This document shows positions 33,300 through 44,732 of a DNA stretch of 64,000 nt, in pieces. The position numbers and the translations under genes are program-made. This DNA comes from Hemileia vastatrix (taxonomy: Eukaryota; Basidiomycota; Pucciniomycetes; Pucciniales; Zaghouaniaceae), in NCBI GenBank assembly GCA_030280995.1, contig JASXTE010000016.1, positions 9,695,001 to 9,759,000 on the forward strand. Direction: 5' to 3'. Below the pieces are notes generated by a model that saw only the letters and a list, made by a program, of their open reading frames with translations, had not been told where the DNA came from and searched no databases. How positions within the stretch are numbered: position 1 is the stretch's first letter; every line of letters begins with the position of its first letter.

Positions 33300-36200
33300 C
33301 TATTTTCATCCAATGCCCCAGTTTCATCAAGGCCTTTGATTAACTCAGCTTGGTTAGTGAAAATTTCTTCTTTGCCACTTTTTAGAAGGCCTCTGAACCC
33401 CTCATATTCTCAGCCTTACTCTTTGAAAAATGTGATGTAATTTGTGGCTTTTGTGGGGAAGCTCATTGGTTGGAGGAGAAACTTACAGCATCACCCATAA
33501 GGCAAATAAGGTTTTATAGTTTCTGCAGTGAAGGAAAGGTTGTCATACCTATCACACTTGAGCCACCAACAGAGTTAAAACACTATATGAATGATTTGAA
33601 CCATGGTTGGCTAATACTTCTTTTCCACATGTGTATCCAATAACTAATTTTATCTCTTTTAGCTATATATTTTATAACTTTCAAATGCAAATGATTTCTG
33701 CTGATTCCAATCACTTCAGGAAAAATATTTTAAATGATAATAATGCCTTGGAAATGACTTCTCTTGGTGCAAGAATTGATCATTCAACCTGGGGACCAAA
33801 GGGTGTCTTTACTTTCCAAATATCTGGTGAACTGATTCACTATATTGGCTCTCTCCTACCACATATAGATGGTTCTACAAAATTTGCACAAATTTATGTT
33901 ACTCATCATGATCCTCTTCAGAAGGCCCTACAACAAGTGGAAAATTTTCATGGAAATTTTCTCCTCCCTGTAGTTATGTCTTTTCAAGAAATGTTAGACA
34001 GATGCAATACATTTCTTGCATTGTTCAAAACAGCTAAAGAAATAATTTCTCAGTAAAACTCCCCTATCAAACTCTGCCTCAAAAGTACTACTCCCCTTAA
34101 TGTTGAACTACAACACTATAACAACCCTACTTGAAAAGAAGTAGGTTTGATAATGAATGAAGGTGGTTAGAAATTTCAAGTTTTTAGGGATATCATTCTG
34201 GCACAAAGAGATTCCCCCCTTCAAAAGATATCTGAATTATATCACAGCTACTCCCCATTGTGATTTCCACTTCTTTTCCCTTATGGTGAGTTTGGCTGGA
34301 TATTAGGGATTACCTTCATAGAATGGCATCAGTTGGATGGTGATATGAATGATGGTGAGGAAACAGGTGTGTTTTTTACTATATTTATTTTTAATTTAAT
34401 CCTTTTTGTTTCATTTATATAAATTTTATATTTCTTTGTACTTCTCAATTTGCATGTACCTCTATATGTAGTTGTGAATGGTAGAGGAGATCAAAACATA
34501 TCTCTCAAATGCAATATTTTTCATATAGAGCACACTATCATCCAAATGGGTTTCCTCTGCTGCACTTATCTGGCTCATTATTTCAGGTGTACTTGGTTAA
34601 TTTTTATTCTCAAATTGAAAAAAACAGACTGCACTATCTCTCTAAAAATGAGGATAAACTCTGTGAAGACCTTTATTATGGTGTGGAAGATGCTATCAAT
34701 AATGGGACCAATCTCAATAAAGTTGGAAAGCAAATTATTCTTCCTTTGTCTTTTGTAGAGGGACCATGTAACATGGATCAGCTATATTATGATGCTATGG
34801 AAATTGTACAGAAATTTTGAAAGACAGATCTTTTTATCACAATCACTTGCAATCCAAACTTAAAGGAGATGAAAAATATGCTTCTTGAAGTTCAAACTGC
34901 TCAGGATAGGCCAGACTTGCTTTCCAGGATGTTCAGACTGAACCGTGATGCTGTTATGAAAGAATTGCTAAAAGGGGATTTGCATAGGAGTCAGGAACCA
35001 AGGAAAAGGGGGGTTTTGGGTACTGTTTTAGAAAATGTGTATGCAGTTGAGTTTCAGAAGTGAAGCCTAAAACATGCACATATACTCTTATGCTTGGATT
35101 CAGAAGATAAACCAGACACAAAAGACAACATTGACTCAATTGATTCAGCAGATTTACCTGACCCTGAGAAATATCCTGTACTTTCTCAAGCAGTAAAAAC
35201 CTGTATGCTCCATGGAACCTTTGGCTCTGTCAACCCATGTGCTTCATGTATGAAAAATGGGAAATACTCTAAGAGATACACAAGAAAATATAATTACACA
35301 ACAAAGATGGATGAAGATGGATATCCTTTATATTGTAGGAGAAGTGATGGCCAGAAATTTCAAAAATTTGAAGGAAACGTTCAGTACACAAATAAAAAGG
35401 TGGTGCCTTATAATCCTTATATCTCTAGAAGATTTAATTTTCATATTAATGTGTAAGTGAAAACTACAACATCTTCAGTCAAGTATCTATATAAATATGT
35501 GTACAAGATTAATGATTTTTCCTCAATGGTCCTGCAGACTGACAGAATAATAGATGAGGCTAAGGAACATCTGGATGGTAGGTAAGTTTCAGTAGCTGAA
35601 GCATTCTGGAGATTGTTTGATTTTCCACATCATGGTTATGAACCAGCAGTTACAAGATTACAGTTTCATTTTCCTGACCAACAGACAGTTTTATTTAATC
35701 TTAGGGGGGAAATTTCAACTGAAGGTACTGTGTTGGGAAACAGGAAAACCACCCTAACAGAGTGCTTTACAGCATTCTCTAATGTCCCAACTGCTGAGGT
35801 AGCCCAGGGGGTCTGTTATCCTGATGCTCCAATCCAGTTTTTTTGGAATTTGTGAGTCCTTAAAATGTTCTTCTATACTTTTACTCCTTCCTAATTTAAA
35901 TTTGGTGTGCAGAAGTAGCAAAAAGTGGAAAATTTGACAAAGAGCCACAGACAATGGGTATGTTGCCTTTTATAGATCAAATTCCCAAGAATGGTTTTAC
36001 TTGTGCCTTCTGCTTTACCATGTGGCCGGACCAATAAGCTATGAAGCTCTGAGAAATTTGCATGGTGTCCAAAACTAATCCTTCAAGGCTGCTTAATTGG
36101 CATTTGGTCTTTTGAAAGATAATGCTGAATTCAAGAAATGCTTTCATGAAGCATCATTAATGAAGACTGGGAATCAAATATGACAACTATTCACTTCTAT

Positions 36201-36440
36201 TCTAACCTGGAATCATCCTTATGATCCATTAGGTCTTCTGTAATCACACATTTTAGAACTTGGGGATGACTGCCAACATATCATTCAAAAAAAGTTTCAA
36301 ATTTTTCAGCCTTCAAACCAACAAATCAGAGATTAAACTTTGAATCTTATTAGCCTCCTGCTTAAAAAACAAGGTTACTCTTTATCTGAATAGGGAATTC
36401 CTGAGCCAAAAAACACTTTCATCTATCTACAGGTCAACTC
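33300..36440 (+). pseudogene. Helitron RepHel, N-terminal and Rep (HUH) part
   Basis: In several frames this shows the Helitron order: a CGEAHWLEE-like Cys/His segment near 33455; EMTSLGARIDH...FQISGELIHYIGSLLP (from 33607 on); ELYHSYSPL..FPLLFPYGEFGW near 34240-34300; the Helitron-like N domain YHPNGFPLLHLSGSLFQ (about 34530-34820); and FITITCNP. The HUH motif KHAHIL follows (His codons 35073-35075 and 35079-35081), then MLHGTFGSVNPCASCM and VVPYNPYISRRFNFHINV. The Rep tyrosine region KYLYKYVYK is at 35481-35507. The frame continues into the region upstream of the helicase (HEASLMKTGNQ near 36150). Rep would nick and rejoin single strands in rolling-circle transposition. Frame breaks and stops occur throughout, some possibly unrecognised introns. 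Confidence 0.82.
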
Positions 36441-36525
36441 ATCTTGGAAGTAAAGTCATATTAAAGGCAGGAGCTTACTGAAAAATGGAGAAATCAATAA
36501 CATTTTTCCAATGTATACCTTGTGA

Positions 36526-37993
36526 TGTAGAAAGACTCTTACAGTTGCATTTCTTTAAACAGAATCCAGAGGAGTTGGATAATCCCAAGAAAACCCTGTA
36601 CCTCTAAGTAAATTTAAGATTCAATTAAATAAGCTTGAAGATCTTCTTGAAGAGTTGTATGAGTTGGAATTCTGAGAGTTAGACTTTAAATGCGTTGGAA
36701 ACTTATAATAAAGACAAATCTAAGTGAAACCTAGGTTACACCAGCCAACAAAATACCTAGTACCAGATTGAACTGATACTAGTAACAGAAAATACTTAAA
36801 AAAAGCCAGAACAATTTCCTCAGAGACTGAAAACTACAGTAAAGTACTTCAGAAACTACCCTTGGAATGACCTGCTCAAAGGTTCCTTTTTAAAGGACTG
36901 CCCCAGGTTTATCCAGTTTCCCACCAAAATTAAAGAGTGCATTTTATTATATTTTCATTTTATGAATTTTATAAGAAAAGAAATTAATTTGAGTCCCCCA
37001 GGATGAGAGCTATCCAAAGGTACCTTATATGTTAATATTTTTATTATAATTGTTGTTTTATGTTAAATATTGTTAATTATCAAAAAAAGAACCTTAATAT
37101 CGAAAATAAGAAGTCAAAAAACATGTAGAGTACTAAGATTCTCTTCTTCTCCTGATTCTCCTGCTCCAGACCTTTTCAACAATACCCTACATGCATAGGA
37201 TCTACAATAAACTATTGATCTAATAAGCATAATAAATTTCTAACCAAATTTTGCCACAATAGCCAAATTTTGCTACAGTGACCAAACTTTGGCGCAGCAA
37301 CCAAAATTTCTTCCAGTGACCAAACTTAAGCCCAGTGAACATAATTTCCCATTGTGAGCAAATATTGCCACAATGAGCTCTTTTTGCCATAATGAGCTAA
37401 TTTTTCCAGATTGAGCTAAATTTGCCTCAGTGAGATAATTTTGCCACCATGGCAGAATTTTTCCAGTACACTTAGCTTTTGCACTGTAAAATCACCAGAG
37501 AAAACTGGTGTGCACCGGAGCACTGGAGCTCAGTGGCTATTCTATCAGCACACCATATACACCAATTATACTAAAAGTCACTAAATCAAGTAAAACACTA
37601 AGAAAACAGTAAAATATGATAAAAAACCATCAAGAAATTAAAGTTAGAGAAAAATCTGGCTATCTAATGATAATAATAAACTTCCAAATTTCCAGATATC
37701 CAGCCTGAAAATCCTGAATATTGCTACTAATCTTTAAAAATAAACCCAAAAGAGCCCCAGAAAATACCCAAAGTTGGAGAACCCTCCCTGAAATCCAGTG
37801 AAACCATTACCAAATCCATAAAATCATCAAATCACAATAAAATTACCATCATATAAACATTCCAATATGCCATAAATCAATCTAAAAATATCCATAATGA
37901 CTGAATTAACACCCTGTAACACCATAATTTCCTTTCAACAAATATTAAATCAAATTTTCACCTAATTGGCCTACCCAGAAGTGGAATGCTACA
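36526..37993 (-). repeat. 3' LTR of Gypsy-3
   Basis: 1468 bp. It aligns end to end with 49942-51389 and shares landmark phrases such as GAGTTGGATAATC near the left end and AATTGGCCTACCCAGA near the right end. On the plus strand it is followed by TCCTCCCTCC, the complement of a polypurine tract. Confidence 0.85.
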
Positions 37994-38584
37994 TCCTCCC
38001 TCCAATAAGGTATGTCCTCATTCCAATAAATTATGCAATCAAATTTATATTCATAAAATACCATTATTTTCATCATGAACTCTTCCAATTCCCTTAGTTT
38101 TCCTAGTGAATCTTCTAATTCTTCAAGAATTTCTTTATTGGCCTTGTGACAAAATATGACCAGTCCTCTTTCAACAAAAAGGTGAGTTCTATTAACCAAA
38201 AAAATTACCAAAATTAGCAAATTTTAACTCATATTTATAAAACTAAGCCCCCTGAGGCTTCTTCTTCCAACCAGTTGGATGATGACAACAACTATGTTGG
38301 AATTTTTCTTCCAACAAAAGATTCCACACTTTAGATTGCACCTGGCTTCTTCTCCTTCTGACCTTGAGGAAGGTTGGGCTATCATTCAAGACTTAAATAA
38401 GAGTTCAGAGAAATTTTCTTATGATCCTAATTAGCCACTCTTGATATAAATCTTTTACCAAAATTATTAGTTTCATGTGATTGAATTTTAATGTTTTAGT
38501 TAGTGCTGAAATAGAAAAAATTTCCATCTGATTCTGATGTTTCTATTGCTAAGAATAAGAGAGTAGGCTTCCACCCCTACTGAG
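37994..38584 (-). other. Gypsy-3 3' internal region left of Gypsy-1
   Basis: It starts with the complement of the polypurine tract and contains a minus-strand frame with a charged, coiled-coil-like tail (KANKEILEELEDSLGKLREL) of uncertain status. It ends with CTGAG, the target duplication of Gypsy-1, just after a phrase (AGAGAGTAGG.TTCCACCCCTACTG) that recurs at about 44812-44840. Confidence 0.5.
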
Positions 38585-39356
38585 TGTCACCGGACGACCT
38601 ACGCACAAGGTCGAGGATGTTCCTGAAAGTGAGATGAGAGATTTAGAAACTTCTTCGAAGCACAGAGGAATGATTCGAGGAAGTGATTCGAAGGTCACTC
38701 GAAGTAAGAGCTACAGGTTCGAGGTTTGTTCGAGAAGAATTATAAAATAGTTTCAAAGGTAATAGGAATTCTTAAGATCTCACGAAAGGTTGGAAACTCA
38801 ATAATCAAAGATTTAGGATTTAGAAATGAATATTGAGAAAATAAAAGAAAGATACAATAACAATGATTTAACTTAAAGATTTTACCACTATTAATGTAAA
38901 TACGTTTTATAATTTAATTCTAAGGAATATCGAACCAAATACCCATCCCTTTTATATCCTTTGTTCCTCCTCGCATTGACCTCCCTTTCATCACACCATT
39001 TCCATACCATTGACCATTACTAACATACACTTAGACCCTCTTCGCTAAATATCCGTCCATGCTCAATTTACCCCTTTTTAATTAATCAACAAAACTTTTA
39101 ATGAAAACTACTACTGTACTATTACGTTGAAACTAGCGCTGTGCGTCGCTTATTGAAAAGGAGACTAAGGCACCCTATTGGAAGATTGACCAATTTAGAT
39201 TTAGAGTTTAGGCTAGCGCAGTTAAATAGTAAGTACACAAAGGGGAATTGCAGTTGCTATGGAGAATTGCTTTCTGCGCTTTGAGTATAGATTTAGGACT
39301 CAATATTATTGATTTAATGAGCTGCTTTTGCCTCGAGTGTCACGTGGCGCGTGACA
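38585..39356 (-). repeat. 3' LTR of Gypsy-1 (complete)
   Basis: 772 bp with TGTCAC/GTGACA ends. On the minus strand it carries a GGATATAAAAGGG promoter-like box (about 38945-38957). The first 113 bp on the plus strand are missing from the partner LTR. Confidence 0.93.
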
Positions 39357-39463
39357 GATGCCCGGGTATAAGAATCGCAAACTCCGTTGAGCTTGAGCCA
39401 TCTTCTCACACTAGTTTCCCTTCTTCTATAATTTTTTTCTTATTTATTAATTTCCCTTTTATA

Positions 39464-40414
39464 ATGAATTGCCCTACTCCCATACCTACGCCTCCACACC
39501 CTAAAGCGGATGGGGGAATGATTACGTGACAATTTTCCCAAGCTTGCACGGCTTGTGAAAGCATGGAATACTTTTGTGTCAAAAGTACGGCGACTCAAGG
39601 CCCTTGCCAGAAATGCGAGTTTTGCCGTTGGCAACGAGTGGCGTGCAATGCATTGACGAAGAACGCAGAGATCAAACAACGGTTTACCAAGACCAAGTTT
39701 TGGGTAATCCCTAAAACAAAAGAGGTGGTCAAAGACATTTGGGATGTCTCAGTGGAAGATGAACAATTGGTGGGGGAGAATGATAAGGAGCTCAACAACG
39801 AGATCACAACCTGGGTAACCCAGGCCACGAGTTCGAAGCGGGGTGTTGAAGAAGAGGTCGACGAATTGGTGGAGGAAGAAGAAGATGAAGTCCCTGTTCC
39901 AGGGCAGGCACCCAAGAAATGACGGGTGGTCATCGAAGACGACGAGGAGGAAAGAGAAGTAGAGGTAGAGGTGGCGCCAAGGTTATTCTTAGAACCTGAC
40001 CCCATCTTCGAGGTAAGCTTTTAATTGTTATTTTTAAGGATGAGGTTACTGATGAGTTTTGTTTAGACATCGAATACCATTGAAGACCCGATTGGGGAGC
40101 CTGCGCGGCTCTTACCAACTGGGGCAAACACTCTGGTCACAGGTGTATTCAAAGAACCTGAAGACACACTGGACCAGGTGTGGTCAAAGAAAACTTGTCA
40201 AGGTTGACGAGTAAGGTTCACAGAAGAGTTGTGTGGGGAGGTCGACACAATTATCAACGCTGCTTCCTTTCACGTGGCAGAGGAACTGTTGGAGATTGGA
40301 GAGGTGGTTCCAGTAGTAGAGGAGGAGGTATTTGAGAAATGCAGGAAGGAGATAAGGGTAGTTTTGGAGAAGATGAAAAGATTGGTTCGAGAAAAATTAA
40401 AAGAAAAAATTTGA
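39464..40414 (+). pseudogene. Antisense accessory gene of Gypsy-1: Cys-cluster, acidic, helical protein
   Basis: It is transcribed opposite to pol. It starts at ATG 39464 (MNCPTPIPTPPHPKADG), preceded by GGGTATAAG about 90 nt upstream, right beside the LTR. A Cys cluster follows (CTACE.....C.........CQKCEFC.......C, 39549-39650), then QRFTKTKFWVIPKTKEVV.DIWDV, a strongly acidic tract, a 54-nt intron (40013-40066, GTAAGC...TTTAG), and a helical C-terminus with NAASFHVAEELLEIGEVVP ending at 40414. Stops occur at about 39527, 39920 and 40207. The homologous gene in Gypsy-2 has the same exon structure and a different set of stops. The Cys pattern suggests metal binding; I do not recognise the family. 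Possible roles are transcription control or counter-silencing. Confidence 0.65.
40013..40066 (+). other. Intron of the Gypsy-1 antisense gene
   Basis: GTAAGC donor, TTACTGATGA branch-like site and TTTAG acceptor, 54 nt. The position and branch phrase match the 58-nt intron at 53255-53312 in Gypsy-2. Confidence 0.6.
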
Positions 40415-41410
40415 AATAAAAAGGAGAGATGTAAGAAGTAGAAAAGTAGAATTGTATTTTAATTTTATTTTATTTTATTTTATTTTTTTTTATTATTGTA
40501 GGTGAATATTATTATTTTTTATAAGATTTAGGAGAGAGAGAAGAAAAAGAAGTTTTAAATAAAATTTTGCTTTAGAATTTGATAGATGAAATTTATATAA
40601 GAAAGAAAGAAGTTATTTAATTGAAGGAAGTATAAGTTTTAAAAGAAAAAATTTATTTAAGAAAAGAGAGAAAAAGAAACTGTTGGTTATTGAGATGAGT
40701 TTGTTGAATTGAGAATTTAATGAAAGAAGATTTTTTTTTTTTTTTTTTTTGCAAAAAGTTGTTGATTGATTTTTTTAGGAAATTTTAGTTGAAAAGAGAG
40801 GAAGAAGAAAGAAAAGAAAAAAGAAAAACAGAATTTAGAATTTAAAGAGTATTTGAAAAGAAGAATCATTTGTTTGAAGAATTTTTATAGGGAGATTTAG
40901 AGGTTGAAGTTAAGTTCGAGGAAATGGTCGTGTCGTACAAGATTTGATGGTTCGAAGGAAAGAAAATTTTAAAGCGAGAATAAATTTTTAGAAAAGAAAA
41001 TTTTAAAGAGAGTTTTAAATTTAAGGAAAGAATTTATTTAGAGAATTGAAAAAGAAAAGAAAGAAAATATTTAGAGAGACTTAAGGTTTTTTTATTTTAT
41101 TTTATTATTTATGTTTATTGTATTTATTTCATTTTATTTTATTTTTATTTTATTATTTATGTTTATTCTATTTTTTTTTTTATTTTATTTTATTTTATTT
41201 TATTTAATTTTAATTTTGATTTTACTTTTAGTTGGTTTTGGAGGAAATTTTATAGAAGGAGAAGAAAGAAAAAGAAGAGAAAAAAAGAAGACAAGGCTAA
41301 GAAATTTAAGAGGTGTTTTAGATTTTTTACGAGAAAAAGAAAGAAAGAAAAAGAAAAAGAAAATTTAAAATAAAAGAAATTTTAAGGTTTTGGTTTTAAA
41401 GGATATTTCA
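40415..41410. repeat. Purine-rich (A/G on plus strand) spacer of Gypsy-1
   Basis: Nearly 1 kb of GAAAGAAAGAAG-type sequence broken by TTTTATTTTATTTTA blocks, between the antisense gene and the end of pol. Gypsy-2 has the same kind of spacer at 53664-54540, so this belongs to the family. ORFs seen across it are low-complexity artefacts. Confidence 0.7.
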
Positions 41411-44068
41411 AATGAAAAGATTTTAGGAGTTCAGGGGCGTTAGAAACATTGATGGCTGGTTCCCAGGATGTTTTGTCTGAGTCATTGAGGAAGCCTTCCC
41501 ATTCCACGAGGTATTGAAGTTTCCCCTTGCGCATTCTTGAATCAAGGATACAACTTACTTCCCACTCTAGATGATCTTCTACTTCGACCGGTTCCGGAGG
41601 GGGTTGGTTCTTGCCCGGGTATATTTATCGAGCCAGTTCCAGGAGAGATACATGGAAAACAGGGTGAATCGCCTGCCATTTAGGAGGTAACTTGAGTCAA
41701 AATGCAGTTTTAGAGACTTCATAGTCGATTTTGAATGGTCCCAAGCGCTTTTCAGCCAGTTTCTTTGATGGTGGTGTTGTTTGAATGTTTCGTGCGTCAA
41801 GACATACTTTGTTGCCTGGTTTAAAGGAAGGAGCAGATTGTCGATGTTTGTCGGCCTGTTCCTTGTATCTTCGAATCGCTGATTCCAAATTTGTTTTAAG
41901 TTCTTCTTGGAGTCGTGATATAGTTCGAAGATAATGTTCCGCAGGATGATTAGTTCCTACATGGATTGAGTTGAATCGAGGATGTCGTCCATAAATGGTT
42001 TCGAAGGGAGATTGTCGTGTCGAAGAATGAGTCGAGTTATTATAAGCAAATTCGGCCAATGGTAACCATGTGGTCCAAGCGTCTTGTTGGTAACTGACAT
42101 ACATTTGAAGATATTGTTTGAGGATTTGGTTAAATCTTTCTGTTTGACCATCGGTTTCAGGGTGATAGGCCTTGGAGAGGTTCCTCGTGATATTGAGTTG
42201 TCAACACAGCTGGGTCCAGAATGTGGATACAAACAATGAGCCTCTATCTGAAATAATATCATTTGGTAAGCCGTGTTTGAAAAATACATATTCTATAAAC
42301 AATTTTGACAAATATTCTGCTGTAGCAGTAGTAGTGGTTTTAATGAAAATAGACATTTTTGAAAATCTATCTACTATTACTAATATAGCATCAAAATCAT
42401 TAGAAAAAGGAAGTTGAGAAATGAAATCCATCGATAAAGATTCCCAAGATTTAGAGGGAATAGGAAGTGGTTGAAGCAACCCATGCTTCCGGTGAAGGGG
42501 AGCCTTATTCCTATTACATTCGTAACAAGCTTTTATATAGGCCTTGATTTCCCTGGTCATACCTGGCCAGAAGAAATCCCTCGCTATTAACTGGTAGGTT
42601 TTATCAACCCCAAAATGACCAGCTAATGGAGAATCATGTTGACTGTTGAAAATCCATAATTTTATCTTATTGTTGTCGGGTATGACTACTCTACCTTCAA
42701 AGACTAATAGACCTGATTCAATACTAAATCTTTTGGCCCCTTGCTTCGAGAGTATTTTGTCTTTTAACCCTAAACAATATTCGTCCTTCGACTGAGCTTT
42801 GAGGATGTTGGATAGTGGATTTCAAAAAAATTTAATTGTCATCAAATTAAGTTGATGAGTCGTTAACATTGATTTGTTGAAGATTGATTTCAAATTTGCT
42901 GGGTTCTTGTCAGCGAATGCGTCCCCCCTCTGTGGGTAAACGTTGTCCCTACATGATAAGATATCTGGGACAATGCAGTTTTTACCTGGGCGATAGGAAA
43001 TAGAGAAGGGAAATTCAGACAAAAATTCAGCCCACCTGGCTTGACGCCTGGTTAACACTTTGGAAGACATGAAGTATTTTAAAGCATTATGATCTGTTAA
43101 AATTTGAAAAGGACTATCTAGGCTGAGAAGAAAAGAACGCCATTTTTTAAGACAATGGATAAAGTTAAAAGCTCTTTGTCATGAATTTCATAATTTAATT
43201 CTGCTGCAATGAGTTTGCGTGACTCAAAAGCAACAGGATGAAACAATTTTGTTTCAGGATTTAATTGGGAGATGACCCCTGCAAGAGCATAATCGCTTGC
43301 ATCTGTCTCAACTATTGTCGAAGCAGAAGGATCAAAATGTTGAAGAATTGGGGCTGTGGTGAAAGCCGTTTTTAGTGCTTCAAATTCCTTTTGTGCTGTA
43401 GAAGTAAAAACAAAAGGAATGTCTTTTCTAAGAAAAGAAGTAAGATTGGAAATAGTTTTAGAGTAATCTTTAATAAATCTTCTATAGAAGTTTGCAAAAC
43501 CCAAAAATCCTTGGAGCAATGTAATGTTTTTGGGCTCAGGCCATTCCAGGATTTTCTGGACTTTTTTGTCATCCATGACTAAACCGTTAGTGGAAAACGT
43601 AAACCCCAAAAAATCAATTGATTTGAGGTGGAATTCGCATTTATTATGCTTGGCGTAGAGACCATGATCTCGAAGACGATTTAGGACCTGTCGAACATGA
43701 TGAATATGTTCATCCAGTGTCTTCGAGAAAATTAAAATATCATCTAAATAGACGACTACAAATTGTTCAACAACATCTTGAAAGATGTCATTAACAAAAG
43801 TTTGAAAAGTTGAAGGTGCGTTACATAATCCAAAAGGCATCACTAAATATTCAAAAGTACCAAATCTAGTGCGCATTGCAGTCAGTGGTTCATGACGTTC
43901 TGCAATGCAAATCAGATTGTAAGCGCCTCTAAGATCAATTTTAGAAAAGAAATTAGCACCATTGAAAAGGGTAAGAAGTAATGACATAGGAGGAACAGGA
44001 TATGCATTCTTCTTTGTGACTGTGTTGAGCTTTCTATAGTCAACACACAACCTAAGACTACCGTCCTT
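41411..44068 (-). pseudogene. Gypsy-1 pol remnant: RT, RNase H, integrase, chromodomain
   Basis: On the minus strand: RT from CVDYRKLN (about 44050) through FGLCNAPSTFQ and YLDDILIFSK (about 43760-43730); RNase H with ETDASDYALAGV (about 43310) and [15 protein letters not shown] (about 42980); integrase finger HDSPLAGHFGVDKTYQL...CYECNRNK (about 42640-42500); catalytic Asp in SMDFISQLP (about 42430), Asp in SDRGSLF (about 42240), and the Glu of ETDGQTERF (about 42150); and a C-terminal chromodomain (KLQYLVEWEGF...SWEPAINV, about 41530-41430). Stops or frameshifts occur near 43118, 42820, 42200, 41700 and 41625. The RT N-terminus is replaced by LTR sequence. The enzyme set would copy and integrate the element; this copy cannot. 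Confidence 0.92.
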
Positions 44069-44727
44069 CTCGAAGTAAGAGCTACAGGTTCGAGGTTTGT
44101 TCGAGAAGAATTATAAAATAGTTTCAAAGGTAATAGGAATTCTTAAGATCTCACAAAAGGTTGGAAACTCAATAATCAAAGATTTAGGATTTAGAAATGA
44201 ATATTGAGAAAATAAAAGAAAGATACAATAACAATGATTTAACTTAAAGATTTTACCACTATTAATGTAAATACGTTTTATAATTTAATTCTAAGGAATA
44301 TCGAACCAAATACCCATCCCTTTTATATCCTTTGTTCCTCCTCGCATTGACCTCCCTTTCATCACACCATTTCCATACCATTGACCATTACTAATATACA
44401 CTTAGACCCTCTTCGCTAAATATCCGTCCATGCTCAATTTACCCCTTTTTAATTAATTAACAAAACTTTTAATGAAAACTACTACTGTACTATTACGTTG
44501 AAACTAGCGCTGTGCGTCGCTTATTGAAAAGGAGACTAAGGCACCCTATTGGGAGATTGACCAATTTAGATTTAGAGTTTAGGCTAGCGCAGTTAAATAG
44601 TAAGTACACAAAGGGGAATTGCAGTTGCTATGGAGAATTGCTTTCTGCGCTTTGAGTATAGATTTAGGACTTGATATTATTGATTTAATGAGCTGCTTTT
44701 GCCTTGAGTGTCACATGGTGCGTGACA
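44069..44727 (-). repeat. 5' LTR remnant of Gypsy-1 fused to RT
   Basis: 659 bp, colinear with 38698-39356 and of exactly the same length. The 113 bp next to the leader are absent. The junction lies in CTCGAAG, present in the LTR, which points to microhomology-aided deletion. Confidence 0.92.
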
Positions 44728-44732
44728 CTGAG

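Larger units (their letters stand above)
38585..44727 (-). mobile_element. Gypsy-1: chromodomain Gypsy element with antisense gene, internally deleted
   Basis: The left LTR (38585-39356) and right LTR remnant (44069-44727) are flanked by a perfect CTGAG duplication (38580-38584 and 44728-44732). The pol runs on the minus strand. The right LTR lacks its internal 113 bp and is fused directly to RT, so leader, gag, protease and the RT start are gone. An antisense gene lies beside the left LTR. It is inserted in Gypsy-3. Confidence 0.95.

Noticed and set aside
37945..38220. 91-residue minus-strand ORF as a separate gene
   Set aside because: It crosses the 3' LTR boundary of Gypsy-3 and ends inside the LTR. 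It is probably chance coding or a remnant, so it is mentioned only under the internal region.
41111..41368. Phe/Ile-rich then Lys/Arg-rich ORF
   Set aside because: It lies in the low-complexity spacer of Gypsy-1 and has no counterpart in Gypsy-2.
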